Below, piece after piece: positions 41,398-50,401 of a stretch of DNA of 64,000 nt (positions are counted from its first letter, which is position 1; each line of letters begins with the position of its first letter). This DNA is from Usitatibacter palustris (GTDB lineage Bacteria; Pseudomonadota; Gammaproteobacteria; Burkholderiales; Usitatibacteraceae): contig NZ_CP053073.1 in assembly GCF_013003985.1 (NCBI RefSeq), forward strand, positions 1,364,001 to 1,428,000. The letters run 5' to 3'. Made by a program: the position numbers and the translations under genes. The notes beneath the pieces were generated by a model that saw nothing but the letters and a program-made list of their open reading frames with translations, was not told the DNA's origin and did no database searches.

Positions 41398-42066
41398 ATG
41401 CACAGCCCGGAAGGCCCTCCCGCGCACGCGCTGACATGGGCCCACCTGTGGCCCTCGTTACGGACCGGCTTGTGGGTGGTCGCATTGTTCGCTGCCGGGG
41501 CGTGGCTGGCACAGGAGTACGCGATACCGATTCGCGAGGCAGTGCTGGACAACGAGCGAGCGGGTCTCGCGGTGTTCGTTGTCACGTCGGTCGTCGCGGT
41601 GCTGATGCCGCTGCTCACCAACCTGCCGCTGGTGCCGATCGCGGTCCTTGCCTGGGGCCCCTGGTTGACTGCGTTACTGCTGCTCCTGGGTTGGGTGATC
41701 GGTGCGACACTTTCGTTCGTGCTCGGGCGCCACGCCCGCGCATGGATCCTGCGGCACTTTCCTTCCGTGACGCGCCATGCGCAAATCGACCGGCTGATTC
41801 ATCCGCGCTACCGCCTGGGCTCGTTGATCATGCTGCGTATGACGTTCCCGGTCGACGTCCTGTCGTATGCGCTCGGCCTGTTCAGTCCGAGCACCACCAA
41901 GGCCGAAGTTGCGCTATCCACTGCTATCGGCGCAGCGCCGTTCGCGCTGCTGTTCGCCCTGCTTCCAACCCTTTCAACCGCAACGCAAGTCATCGTCTTC
42001 GGCGCATCGACGGCGGTATTCGTCATTTACACCGCCTGGCTCCTGCGATCGCCACGCCGGCTCTGA
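41398..42066 (+). CDS. TVP38/VTT-domain membrane protein
   Basis: 222-residue inner-membrane protein of the TVP38/TMEM64 (VTT, DedA-related) family. About six hydrophobic segments are visible; the family core contains NLPLVPIAVLAWGPW and the polar GWVIGATLSFVLGRHARAW (about 95-120), then LRMTFPVDVLSYALGLFSPS with the conserved re-entrant loop. VTT proteins have been linked to lipid scrambling and envelope stability. The ATG at 41398 is chosen; an earlier in-frame ATG would begin within the terminator. Confidence 0.85.
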   Translation: MHSPEGPPAHALTWAHLWPSLRTGLWVVALFAAGAWLAQEYAIPIREAVLDNERAGLAVFVVTSVVAVLMPLLTNLPLVPIAVLAWGPWLTALLLLLGWVIGATLSFVLGRHARAWILRHFPSVTRHAQIDRLIHPRYRLGSLIMLRMTFPVDVLSYALGLFSPSTTKAEVALSTAIGAAPFALLFALLPTLSTATQVIVFGASTAVFVIYTAWLLRSPRRL

Positions 42067-42139
42067 CCTGCGATCGCCCGCACCTCCGAACCTATTACTG
42101 TAGGCCGAGTCCTATACGATCTTCCTCCGAGGTTGCCGC

Positions 42140-43303
42140 ATGAAGATCCTTCGTCAGCTGGCCACTGCCATCCTCGAGGAGCGCGACGCGGTCCTGCTCC
42201 GCTGGCGCGCACGCGTGCGCGCCCTGCCGTCGGCCGCCAAGCTCGACGTCCCTACCCTCAACGACCATCTTCCCGGCTGGATCGCGGAGTTGGCCGCATG
42301 TCTGGTGACCGCCTCCGAGGCCGCGGAGGGTGACACGAGCCCCTCCAGCCCCCTGGCGCACGGACTGCAGCGCTTCGAGGATGGCTTCGACATCGAGGAA
42401 GTGGTGTCGGAGTACAACATCCTGCGTGATTGCATCCACGACCTGGGCGAGCGCCACGGCGTGACCTTGGCCGGCGATGATCGCCGCTACCTCGACAAGT
42501 TCTTCGACGATGCAATCGGCGACGCGGTGAAGGCGTTCGCCGCGAGCCAGGCGCGCGAAGTCGAGCGCCGGCGCAGCGAGCACCTCGCATTTGTCGCCCA
42601 CGACCTGCGAACGCCGTTGAGCGTGATCGCCTTCTCCACGTACCTGCTCGAGAAGCGCGTCGGGAGCAACGGGCTGGATGCCGAGAACACGCGGCTCCTC
42701 AAGATCCTCGCCCGCAATACGCGCCAGCTCGAGGCGCTGGTAGGCGCCGTGCTCGCGGAGAACACGCAGCTCCTCACCGAGCTCGGCGTGAAGATAGAGC
42801 GGCGCAAGTTCGACCTCTGGCCGATGGTGGAGACCGTCATCCAGGACATTCAGCCGATCGCCACCAAGGCCGCGACGCGGGTGATCAACCAGGTGCCCGA
42901 CGAGATCGATGCGAACGCCGATGCGAACCTCCTGCGCCGCGTCCTGCAGAACCTGTTGAGCAACGCCATCACCTACGCCCCCGGCGGCGAGGTCATCATA
43001 GGAGCCAGGGATCCGGGCGGCGTCTCGCCCCTCGAGATCTGGGTGCAGGACGACGGCGCCGGCATTCCCGCGGACCGCCTGGACAAGGTGTTCGAGGCGC
43101 TCGAGACCGACCCGAAGCGCGACGGATTGGGCCTCGGCCTCGCCATCGTGAAGACGTTCGTGGAGGCCCACGGCGGCAAGGTGGTCGTCGAGAGCGTGGT
43201 GGGACAGGGCGCGACTTTCCGCTTCACTCTCCCGCGCGCTCCGGCGGTAAGTGAGGAAGCGCCGGCGCCCGCCGTCGCGACCACTCCGGTCGCCGAGGCT
43301 TGA
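42140..43303 (+). CDS. Soluble sensor histidine kinase
   Basis: 387-residue kinase without membrane helices. The N-terminal all-helical domain (about 1-140) resembles the RsbRD-type sensory fold, with FDIEEVVSEYNILRDCI as its characteristic segment. The HisKA domain has the phospho-acceptor His154 in FVAHDLRTPLS. The ATPase domain has the N-box NLLSNAITYAPGG, G1 DDGAGIP and G2 GLGLGLAI. A short Pro/Ala tail ends it. The ligand is probably cytoplasmic. No response regulator is adjacent, so it is an orphan kinase in this window. Confidence 0.9.
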   Translation: MKILRQLATAILEERDAVLLRWRARVRALPSAAKLDVPTLNDHLPGWIAELAACLVTASEAAEGDTSPSSPLAHGLQRFEDGFDIEEVVSEYNILRDCIHDLGERHGVTLAGDDRRYLDKFFDDAIGDAVKAFAASQAREVERRRSEHLAFVAHDLRTPLSVIAFSTYLLEKRVGSNGLDAENTRLLKILARNTRQLEALVGAVLAENTQLLTELGVKIERRKFDLWPMVETVIQDIQPIATKAATRVINQVPDEIDANADANLLRRVLQNLLSNAITYAPGGEVIIGARDPGGVSPLEIWVQDDGAGIPADRLDKVFEALETDPKRDGLGLGLAIVKTFVEAHGGKVVVESVVGQGATFRFTLPRAPAVSEEAPAPAVATTPVAEA

Positions 43304-43443
43304 ACTCGAGGCAGTGAGTCGCCTGTCGGCCCTCGGACTCGATTACAGCCTTAACAGGCCGGTGTGACCGGCCTCACACGGGTTTTGGCGCGGCAGTCCC
43401 ATCATTCTCCCCAGTCGTTCACAAAACTCAGGGAGAAAACAAC

Positions 43444-43812
43444 ATGAAGCTGCGCACCTTCGGCCTGATGCTCACTGCCGCCGCCTCGCTGGGTGCCGGC
43501 CCGTCGTTCGCCGGCGACTCGGAAGTCATGCTTGCCAACAATTCAGGCCACGCCATTCGCGAGGTCTACCTCTCGCCGGCCGGCCAGAATCAGTGGGGAG
43601 GCGACCGGTTCCAGGACAACGCCGCAATGGAGAACGGAACGCAGATCGTGCTCAAATTCGGCGCCCGCCTTGCGTGTGTTCAGGACATGAAAGTGGTCTT
43701 CGCCGATAACAACGCCGAGGCGGTCATGACGAGCCTCGACATGTGCGCGATCAGCAAGGTGAACCTCAAGTTCGATCCGAAGACCAGGACGACCATCGCA
43801 TTGAAGCAATAG
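43444..43812 (+). CDS. Small exported hypothetical protein
   Basis: 122-residue protein with a signal peptide (residues 1-23, cleavage after SFA). The mature part is a predicted beta-rich domain with NNSGHAIREVYLSPAGQNQW at about 32-51 and two Cys (near 77 and 100) that could form a disulfide. AGGGAG lies upstream of the ATG. No family function is known to me. It is monocistronic: a strong terminator follows 31 bp downstream. Confidence 0.78.
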   Translation: MKLRTFGLMLTAAASLGAGPSFAGDSEVMLANNSGHAIREVYLSPAGQNQWGGDRFQDNAAMENGTQIVLKFGARLACVQDMKVVFADNNAEAVMTSLDMCAISKVNLKFDPKTRTTIALKQ

Positions 43813-43843
43813 GCGAGCTCGCCGGCCAGGCCCTCCCCAACAG

Positions 43844-43876
43844 AAAGCCCGACTTCCTAGCGAAGTCGGGCTTTTT
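43844..43876 (+). terminator. Rho-independent terminator
   Basis: AAAGCCCGACTTC pairs with GAAGTCGGGCTTT around a 5-base loop and is followed by T's. It ends the small exported-protein gene and separates it from the next operon. Confidence 0.92.
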
Positions 43877-43895
43877 GCTTTGTGGGTCCCGGGGC

Positions 43896-43924
43896 TTGAC
43901 AAGGACTTCCCGCCCGGGTAGTTT
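43896..43924 (+). promoter_or_regulatory. Promoter of the PspA-YqiJ-flotillin operon
   Basis: A perfect TTGACA (43896-43901) lies 17 bp before TAGTTT (43919-43924). Transcription would start near 43931, within the palindrome described next. Confidence 0.65.
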
Positions 43925-43940
43925 GCATACAAACGTATGC
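43925..43940. promoter_or_regulatory. Operator-like palindrome GCATAC-AAAC-GTATGC
   Basis: A perfect 6-bp inverted repeat with a 4-bp centre covers the predicted start of transcription, about 40 bp before the first gene, whose product looks like a ribbon-helix-helix protein. Such placement would allow simple repression. Binding is not shown. Confidence 0.55.
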
Positions 43941-43978
43941 ATATGCCCGCGAATGAACGCGGCGGGCGGGAGAGGCGA

Positions 43979-44494
43979 ATGAGCACCCAGATGCAAACCC
44001 TGTCGGTCCGTATCCCCTCGGAAGACCTGGAATGGCTCTCGGCTCTCGAGGTCTCGGGCGCGAGCACCCCCAGCGACAAGCTGAGAGCGCTCCTCGCCCA
44101 GATGCGCAAGCAGCACCAGGGCACCATGGACCACATGACCTGCGTGGCCTGGCTGCGCGACCTGCTCGGTCCGTTCGTGGTCGCGCTGCGCGAGGTGGAG
44201 AACCGCCACCGCATGCACTCGGACGCGATCAACGCGGTGGTCGAATGGCTGCCGCAGATCATGGCCACGATGTTGTCGGAACGACGCTTCGGCAAGGACG
44301 CGCAAGCGCACGTCACCGAGATCGAGGCGGCACTCGTGCAACGATGCTTCCAGCTTTTCTCGACGCTCATGCGGCTGGGCGTCACTCCTGCGGCGGAATG
44401 TTACGATCCCCACGCCATCGAAAGACACCTGCCCAGGATCCTCGAGCTCGCGGGCCTCATCTCGGCCGACCGCAAATCCCGAAAGGAGACATGA
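43979..44494 (+). CDS. Putative ribbon-helix-helix regulator, first gene of PspA operon
   Basis: 171-residue soluble protein. The first 45 residues (MQTLSVRIPSEDLEWLSALE then an ASTPSDKLRALLAQM helix) have the strand-helix-helix look of a ribbon-helix-helix DNA-binding domain. The rest is a helical domain with no known relative. ATG 43979 has a GGGAGAGG ribosome site; an upstream ATG at 43937 lies within the promoter region. Its stop overlaps the PspA-like gene (ATGA). It may repress its own operon through the palindrome at 43925. The DNA-binding assignment is inference. Confidence 0.7.
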   Translation: MSTQMQTLSVRIPSEDLEWLSALEVSGASTPSDKLRALLAQMRKQHQGTMDHMTCVAWLRDLLGPFVVALREVENRHRMHSDAINAVVEWLPQIMATMLSERRFGKDAQAHVTEIEAALVQRCFQLFSTLMRLGVTPAAECYDPHAIERHLPRILELAGLISADRKSRKET

Positions 44495-45174
44495 CCATGG
44501 CAGACAGCATTTCGGCGCGGGTCACGCGCATCGTCGGAGGCAGCGTTCACGCGCTGCTCGATACAGTCGAGAACGCGGCGCCCGAGGCGACCATGGCGCA
44601 AGCCATCCGCGAAGTGGACCAGGTGATCGACGAAGTCCGCATCGAGCTGGGCCGCGCCGAAGCGGCCAAGCACCTGGTCACCTCGCAGCTGAACAAGCTC
44701 AACACGGAGAGCGAGCGCCTCGCCTCGCAGGTGGAGGTTGCCATCGAGCAGGGCCGCGAGGACCTCGCGCGCGCCGGCGTCGAGAAGCAGATCAACATCG
44801 AGGACCAGCTTCCCGTGCTGCAGAAGATGCTCGCGGAGCAGTCGGAGCGAGGCCACGACCTGGAGGGCTACATCACGGCGCTGCTCGCGAAGAAGCGCGA
44901 GATGGAAGAGGCGCTGCGCGAGTTCATCGCTGCACGGGCGAGCCAGGTGCCGCCCGGCGTGTCCACCAACAACAGCGGGCGCGCGCAGATGCGCGTCGAC
45001 AACGCGGGCTCCGCATTCGACCGCGTCATGGCGCGGCAGACCGGCGTCAGCGGCCTCAGCCCCAACGTGACCGCCAACGCGACGCAGCTGAAGGAATTGC
45101 AGGACCTGCAGCGTTCGCACCGCGTCGAGGAGCGGCTCGCCAAGCTGAGGGCCACGATGCCGCAGAAGCAATAG
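44491..45174 (+). CDS. PspA/IM30-family protein
   Basis: 227-residue coiled-coil protein of the PspA/Vipp1 (ESCRT-III-like) family. A long helical hairpin spans about residues 20-150, rich in Glu/Gln/Arg heptads, and the C-terminal QRSHRVEERLAKLRATM helix is also family-like. These proteins bind membranes and protect their integrity under stress. The ATG at 44491 overlaps the previous stop; an ATG at 44497 is an alternative. The YqiJ-like and flotillin genes follow. Confidence 0.85.
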   Translation: MTMADSISARVTRIVGGSVHALLDTVENAAPEATMAQAIREVDQVIDEVRIELGRAEAAKHLVTSQLNKLNTESERLASQVEVAIEQGREDLARAGVEKQINIEDQLPVLQKMLAEQSERGHDLEGYITALLAKKREMEEALREFIAARASQVPPGVSTNNSGRAQMRVDNAGSAFDRVMARQTGVSGLSPNVTANATQLKELQDLQRSHRVEERLAKLRATMPQKQ

Positions 45175-45181
45175 GCCGGCC

Positions 45182-45820
45182 ATGGGAGTCTTTCTCGCGC
45201 CGGAGTCCGCGCCCTTCCTGATTGCCACGCTGGTGATGCTTGTCATCGCGGCCGTGGAAGGGGTTGCGCTGCTGGTGGGGATGAGCGCCTCGCACTGGCT
45301 CGACAGTCTCGTATCCCACGAAGGGCATGAAGGAGGGGACGTGCCGGCCGATTCATGGCTTGGCTGGCTGCACGTGGGGCGCGTCCCGCTGCTGGTGCTC
45401 GTGGTGATCTTCCTCGCGACCTATGCCGTCATCGGCTTCCTCGCGAACATCGTCGTGCACGCGCTCTTCGGCATCTATATCCCGGCACTCATCGGCGCAC
45501 CCGCGGCATTTGTCGCGACGCTGCCGGTGGTTCGCATATCCGGAGGCATGCTCGCCCGCGTGCTGCCGCGCGAGCAGAGTGCCGCCGTGTCGCTCGACTC
45601 CCTGGTGGGCCGTATCGCCACGGTGACCGGCGGCACGGCGAAGCACGGCTATCCCGCGCAAGCCCGCCTCACCACGGAATTCGGGCAGACGCTCTACGTG
45701 CTGGTCGAACCCGACCAACCGGAAACAACCTTCGGTGCCAACGACCAGGTGTTGCTCGTGAAGCGCGTAAGCGGCAAGAAGTTCGAATGCATCCGCAATC
45801 CGAAGCCGGACCTGCTTTAG
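45182..45820 (+). CDS. YqiJ-like membrane protein with OB-fold
   Basis: 212-residue inner-membrane protein of the YqiJ/NfeD-like group. Hydrophobic segments lie near 10-33, 65-90 and 95-115, and the C-terminal part (about 140-205) is an OB-fold-like beta barrel starting LVGRIATVTGG. In E. coli yqiJ precedes the flotillin gene yqiK, as here. NfeD-type proteins accompany flotillins and are thought to act in membrane microdomains. The gene is 8 bp after the PspA-like gene. Confidence 0.85.
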   Translation: MGVFLAPESAPFLIATLVMLVIAAVEGVALLVGMSASHWLDSLVSHEGHEGGDVPADSWLGWLHVGRVPLLVLVVIFLATYAVIGFLANIVVHALFGIYIPALIGAPAAFVATLPVVRISGGMLARVLPREQSAAVSLDSLVGRIATVTGGTAKHGYPAQARLTTEFGQTLYVLVEPDQPETTFGANDQVLLVKRVSGKKFECIRNPKPDLL

Positions 45821-45842
45821 ATCGCAATAGGGGAAAAACAAG

Positions 45843-47528
45843 ATGGGAGCCGTCATGCCGGACCTGCTGAACACCATCATCGTCGCGTTGATCGTCGTCG
45901 TCGCGCTGTTCGTCGTGGGGATGATTTTCTCGCGCCTGTACCAGCGCTCGTCGAAGGAACGTGCGTTCGTGCGCACCGGCCTGGGCGGCCAGAAAGTGAT
46001 CATGGACGGCGGCGCGGTGAAGCTGCCGGTCTTCCACGAGCTCATCTGGGTGAACATGAACACCCTCAAGCTCGAGGTGCACCGCTCCGACAAGGACAGC
46101 CTCTTCACCAAGGACCGCATGCGGGTCGACGTGGTCGCTGCGTTCTTCGTGCGCGTTATCCCCACGGTCGAGGGAATCGCGGATGCCGCGCAGACCTTGG
46201 GCCAACGCACGCTCGATCCCGAGGCTCTGAAGGCGCTGGTGGAAGACAAGTTCGTGGACGCACTGCGTGCCGCGTCGGTGTCGATGACGATGCAGGACTT
46301 CCTCGACAAGCGCCAGGACTTCATCCAGGCCGTGCAGAACGCGGTGGCCGAGGACCTCACGAAGAACGGCCTCGAGCTCGAGAGCGTTTCGCTCACCAGC
46401 TTCGACCAGACGTCGAAGAACTTCTTCAATCCGGACAACGCATTCGACGCCGAAGGCCTGACGCGCCTCACGCAGGAAACGCAGAAGCGCAGCAAGGAGC
46501 GCAACGAGATCGAGCAGACCACGCAGGTCGCGATCGCGCAGAAGAACTTCGAGGCGACGCAGCAGAAGCTCGACATCGAGCGCAACCAGCGCCTCGCGAC
46601 GCTGACCCAGCAGCAGGAGGTCGCCACCCGCGAAGCCGAGCAGGCCGCCGCGATCGCCGCCATCCAGGCGCAGCGCAAGCGCGAGGCCGAGCAGGCCCGC
46701 ATCGACGCCGAACGCCAGGTGAAGGAGGCCGACGTCGCACGCGAGTTCGCGGTCAAGCAGAAGCAGATCGATGCCGACCGCAACGTGCAGATCGCGGAGA
46801 TCGACCAGGCCCGCGCGACGCAGATCGCCAACCAGGAAAAGGCGATCTCGGTCGCGAAGAAGTCCGAGGAGCAGTCGCAGGCCGAGGCGAAGGCGAACGA
46901 GGCACGCGCGGGCGCCGTGAAAGCGGAGCAGCTGGTGATCACCGCCGCCGCGGTCGCCGAGGCGCAACGCGAGAAGGAGGTCGACCTCGTCGAGGCCGAC
47001 AAGCAGGCCCAGGTGCAGGCGATCGGCATCAAGGTGGGCGCCGCCGCGGAAAAGGACGCCGCCGAGAACCATGCGCAGGCGCTGCGCATCCGTGCGGAAG
47101 CGAACCTGCGCAATTACGAAGTGGAAGCCGAAGGCAAGTCGATGATCAACGAGGCGATCAACAAGCTCTCGGCGGAGCAGATCGCGATGCAGGTGAAGAT
47201 CGCGCTCATCACCGCGCTGCCGCGCATCATCGCGGAGTCCGTGAAGCCGATGGAGAAGATCGAAGGCATCAAGATCTTCCAGGTGGATGGACTCACGCGC
47301 TCCTCCGGCGGTGGCGGTGGTTCCGCCTCGTCCGGTGGCGGGAGTCTCGCGGACCAGGCGGTGCAGGCGGCGTTGAGCTATCGCACGCAGCAGCCGCTGA
47401 TCGACGCGCTGCTCAAGGAGCTGGGCCTGAAAGGCGGCAGTCTCGCGGGGCTCACCGAGGGGATGATCGAACCGGACCCGCAACCCGCCGCGCCCAAGGC
47501 GCCCGAAAAGGGCGAGGGAAAAAAGTAG
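45843..47528 (+). CDS. Flotillin-family protein, YqiK-like
   Basis: 561-residue membrane-anchored flotillin. One N-terminal helix (about 8-28), a SPFH/PHB domain (about 35-210), and then a very long coiled coil (about 215-440) rich in Ala, Glu, Gln and Lys. A Gly/Ser-rich stretch near 485-500 and a basic C-terminus close the protein. Flotillins scaffold membrane microdomains; with the PspA- and YqiJ-like genes this forms a membrane-maintenance unit. It starts 22 bp after yqiJ and ends immediately before the next ATG. Confidence 0.92.
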   Translation: MGAVMPDLLNTIIVALIVVVALFVVGMIFSRLYQRSSKERAFVRTGLGGQKVIMDGGAVKLPVFHELIWVNMNTLKLEVHRSDKDSLFTKDRMRVDVVAAFFVRVIPTVEGIADAAQTLGQRTLDPEALKALVEDKFVDALRAASVSMTMQDFLDKRQDFIQAVQNAVAEDLTKNGLELESVSLTSFDQTSKNFFNPDNAFDAEGLTRLTQETQKRSKERNEIEQTTQVAIAQKNFEATQQKLDIERNQRLATLTQQQEVATREAEQAAAIAAIQAQRKREAEQARIDAERQVKEADVAREFAVKQKQIDADRNVQIAEIDQARATQIANQEKAISVAKKSEEQSQAEAKANEARAGAVKAEQLVITAAAVAEAQREKEVDLVEADKQAQVQAIGIKVGAAAEKDAAENHAQALRIRAEANLRNYEVEAEGKSMINEAINKLSAEQIAMQVKIALITALPRIIAESVKPMEKIEGIKIFQVDGLTRSSGGGGGSASSGGGSLADQAVQAALSYRTQQPLIDALLKELGLKGGSLAGLTEGMIEPDPQPAAPKAPEKGEGKK

Positions 47529-48515
47529 ATGGATTGGCGAAGGCGACGCGCGTTTCCGTTGCGTCGCCTTGGCATCATTGGTTGCTTTGTGGCTTGGTGC
47601 GCGGGCGGTGCGTTCGCGCAGACGTTTCCGAACGGCCCGATCAGCATCGTCGTGCCGCTCGCACCCGGGGATGCCGCCGATATTTCCGCGCGGTCGATGG
47701 CCGAAGAGATGTCGCGCCGCCTCGGCGTTCCCGTACTGACAGTGAATCGCCCGGGCGCGGGCGGCGCGATCGGTGCGGCGAGCGTCGCGCATGCACGCAA
47801 GGACGGGCAGACAATCCTGTTCGCGCAGAACAGCGCGCTTACGTTTCGTCCCGCGCTCGACCCGCAGTCCGCTTCGTACGATGCGCAGAAGGATCTCGTG
47901 CCGCTCGGGATCTCGTCGCGCACGCCGAGCGTGCTCGCGGTTCGCAGCGATGCGCCCTATCGAAGCTTCGCGGAGCTGATCGAGCATGCGAAGAAGAATC
48001 CGGGTCAGGTGCGTATCGGGCACCCCGGTGCCGGGTCGGTCGGGGAGTTCTGCATCCTGCTCGTCAATGCGCTTACCGGCGTGGACCTGGTGCCGGTGCC
48101 CTATACCGGAGCCGCACCCGCGGCGACCGCGTTGCGCGGCGGCCACATTGAAGGCGCAGCGCTGTCGCTCGGCGCGCTCGGCGCGCACATCAAGGCCGGG
48201 GCGTTGCGCGGAATCGCGACCTCGAACCGGGTCGCCGAATACGCGGACATTCCGGCGTTGAAGGAACTCGGCTACCGCGAGGACCTCTTCGGTATCTGGT
48301 TCAGCTATCTCGCCCCCGCCGGGATTCCGGAGGACGCGCGCAAGGCGCTCGTCGCGGCCATCGAGCAGGCGGTCAAGGCGCCCGAGGTCGGCGCGAGGCT
48401 CGCGCCGTTCGGGATCGTCCAGGCTTACGCGACGCCGGAGCAGCAGTTGGCCGAGATACGCGAAGAGTTCAAGCGCGTCATCGAAATGGCGAAGAAGGCT
48501 GGCCTGGCGAAGTAG
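47529..48515 (+). CDS. Tripartite tricarboxylate transporter substrate-binding protein (Bug family)
   Basis: Periplasmic binding protein of 328 residues. A signal peptide runs to AGGAFA (about 29), then the Bug core: PISIVVPLAPGDAADISAR, NRPGAGGAIGAA, and VPYTGAAPAATALRGGHI. Family members bind small carboxylates; the ligand is unknown. The ATG directly abuts the flotillin stop, so it may be co-transcribed, but it is unrelated in function. No TctA/TctB partner is nearby. The 3' end overlaps the convergent monooxygenase gene by 38 bp. Confidence 0.9.
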   Translation: MDWRRRRAFPLRRLGIIGCFVAWCAGGAFAQTFPNGPISIVVPLAPGDAADISARSMAEEMSRRLGVPVLTVNRPGAGGAIGAASVAHARKDGQTILFAQNSALTFRPALDPQSASYDAQKDLVPLGISSRTPSVLAVRSDAPYRSFAELIEHAKKNPGQVRIGHPGAGSVGEFCILLVNALTGVDLVPVPYTGAAPAATALRGGHIEGAALSLGALGAHIKAGALRGIATSNRVAEYADIPALKELGYREDLFGIWFSYLAPAGIPEDARKALVAAIEQAVKAPEVGARLAPFGIVQAYATPEQQLAEIREEFKRVIEMAKKAGLAK

Positions 48516-49695
48516 GCGGCGCTGCGTTCACTGCGTGCTCGGCGTGCGTCACGACGTCGTACGAGTAGAGCTGCTTGCGGAACTCGGCGTGCGCAACGAG
48601 ATCCGCGTCGCGCTTGCGAAGATCCTCGACTCGCGAATCGACGCGCAGTCCGTGCTTGCGCGCTCCCAACTGGACTTCGGCCACGCGCTCGCGGCGCAAA
48701 CGCTCATACGCGAGCAGGCACGCAGGCGCGCTGGCCGCGTCGGCCCGTGCAAGGATGGTGGCGAGCGCCATGCCGTCCTCGATCGCCTGGTTCGCGCCCT
48801 GGCCGAGGTGCGGCAGCATCGGATGCGCGGCGTCTCCGAGGAGGCTGAGACGGCCCCGGGTCCAGGTGGGCAGCGGTTCCCGGTCGTAGAGCGCCCAGCG
48901 ATAGGTCCGGTCAACTTGTTCCAGCACCTGGCCCACGCGCGCGTCCCAGCCGTCAAATTCCCGGCGCAGCACGTCCGGATCCCCCGGCGCGGACCACGAC
49001 TCCTTCATCTGCTCATCGGCCGGCACGAAGCCGACGTAGTTCACCATGTCGCCGCCGCGCACCGGGAAAACGAGGAAGTGCTTCGCGGGGCCCGCCCACA
49101 TCTGCCACCGGTCCAAGGGCCAATGCGGCAAGCGCTCGCGCGGGACGAGGCCGCGGTACGCGATCGTGCCGTGGAAGACGGGCTTGGATGGAGGGAAGAC
49201 GTGCGGACGCAGCTCGGAATGAATGCCATCTGCACCAATCACTACATCGGCCTCGGCGACGGCGCCGTTGGCGAAGCTCACGCGGGCGATGTCGGCGGTC
49301 TGCTCGAAGCCGACCGCGTGGTGGCCGGTGCGAAGTGTGTCGCTGGGCAGGTGCGCGGCGAGGAACTCGACGTAGTCAGCGCGGTGCATGCCAAAGCAGG
49401 CATTCCATCCCGCCGCATCGGTCACCTGCACCGGCGCTATGTGCGCGCCGTCGTGATGAAAATAGGCAGACTCCGGGCCGACGCGTGCGCCCAGGCGCTC
49501 GACCGCGCCTCCGAGTCCGACGCGCTCGAGGTGACGCACCGCATTGGGCGTGACGAAGACGCCCGCACCGGTTTCGCCGATGGCGGGAGCCTGCTCGTAG
49601 ACGGTGACGCGAAGGCCGCGCGCGAGCAGCGCGTTGGCCGCGAACAGGCCACCGATGCCGCCGCCGATGATTGCGATGCTCAGACGGGCTGTCAT
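48478..49695 (-). CDS. FAD-dependent monooxygenase, salicylate hydroxylase-like
   Basis: 405-residue flavoprotein monooxygenase of the PHBH family. The FAD motif GGGIGG lies at 11-16, ADGIHS near 155, and LLGDAAHPMLPHLGQG near 285-300 as the second FAD motif. These are features of single-component aromatic hydroxylases such as salicylate or 3-hydroxybenzoate 6-hydroxylase. The substrate is not determined. It is convergent with one Bug gene; the 184 bp upstream before the next gene may hold its promoter. Confidence 0.9.
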   Translation of the reverse strand: MTARLSIAIIGGGIGGLFAANALLARGLRVTVYEQAPAIGETGAGVFVTPNAVRHLERVGLGGAVERLGARVGPESAYFHHDGAHIAPVQVTDAAGWNACFGMHRADYVEFLAAHLPSDTLRTGHHAVGFEQTADIARVSFANGAVAEADVVIGADGIHSELRPHVFPPSKPVFHGTIAYRGLVPRERLPHWPLDRWQMWAGPAKHFLVFPVRGGDMVNYVGFVPADEQMKESWSAPGDPDVLRREFDGWDARVGQVLEQVDRTYRWALYDREPLPTWTRGRLSLLGDAAHPMLPHLGQGANQAIEDGMALATILARADAASAPACLLAYERLRRERVAEVQLGARKHGLRVDSRVEDLRKRDADLVAHAEFRKQLYSYDVVTHAEHAVNAAPPTSPGQPSSPFR

Positions 49696-49878
49696 GGACG
49701 CGGCAATGATGCCCTAGAAGTCCGCACTGTCCTCCGGATTTCGACCCTGCATGCGGCGTCATTGTAGGAGGGCACGCTCCAGGCCTGTAGGTGCCGTCCG
49801 ATTCTGCCCTGAAGAGCGCAACCCACGGCCGAAACCCTCTGTCCGATTCAATGTAGCCAACTCAATAGGGGGATTCAA

Positions 49879-50319
49879 ATGAGTCATCACTTTGGATTTG
49901 TTCTTGGCACGATCACGGTCATGGTGGTCGGTGGCGCAGTAGCGCTCGACTACGCAACGAAGGATTCTGAAAAGGCACCGAAGCCCGTGGCGAAGCCGCC
50001 CGCGGTCGTCGCCGAGTCGACGACACCGCCTGCCGAAGCCCCGACGCTGATCGCGCAAGCGCCGGCGACGGTTCCGGAAGTTCGCACCGAGGAGCCGGCT
50101 CGCGCGCCTGCGAGTGTGGCCCCATCGCCCAAGACTGCGAAGAGCGCGGCGACGAAATCCGCGAGCACGCCGCTCAGCCCGAGTCCGTCGGTGGATGAGG
50201 CGCCTGCGATGCGACCGGCACCGGACCCCGTTCCGGAGCCGAAGCCCGCCGAGCCGGTCCCGCCGTCACCGATCGAGCAGCCGGCGAAGAGTGACCCGCC
50301 CAAGAGCGAAGAGGGTTAA
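49879..50319 (+). CDS. Pro/Ala-rich membrane-anchored protein
   Basis: 146-residue protein with one N-terminal hydrophobic helix (about 5-24) and a long low-complexity tail of Pro, Ala, Glu and Lys. The tail resembles the periplasm-spanning linker of TonB or similar proteins but has no globular end domain. Function is unknown. A UUCG-capped terminator follows. Confidence 0.65.
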   Translation: MSHHFGFVLGTITVMVVGGAVALDYATKDSEKAPKPVAKPPAVVAESTTPPAEAPTLIAQAPATVPEVRTEEPARAPASVAPSPKTAKSAATKSASTPLSPSPSVDEAPAMRPAPDPVPEPKPAEPVPPSPIEQPAKSDPPKSEEG

Positions 50320-50340
50320 CGAAACAGCGGCGGCAAAACA

Positions 50341-50370
50341 AACGCCCAGCCTTTCGAGGTTGGGCGTTTT
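50341..50370 (+). terminator. Rho-independent terminator with UUCG loop
   Basis: AACGCCCAGCCT pairs with AGGTTGGGCGTT across a TTCG tetraloop, with A's before and T's after. It ends the Pro/Ala-rich gene, possibly in both directions with the LysR gene. Confidence 0.9.
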
Positions 50371-50401
50371 CATTGAAGCCGGACGAATCGCGGGCCGACC
50401 T

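Noticed and set aside
45353..48188. Long minus-strand frames opposite yqiJ, flotillin and the Bug gene
   Set aside because: They mirror the coiled-coil coding of the flotillin gene, and the translation is Arg/Leu/Ser-rich noise.
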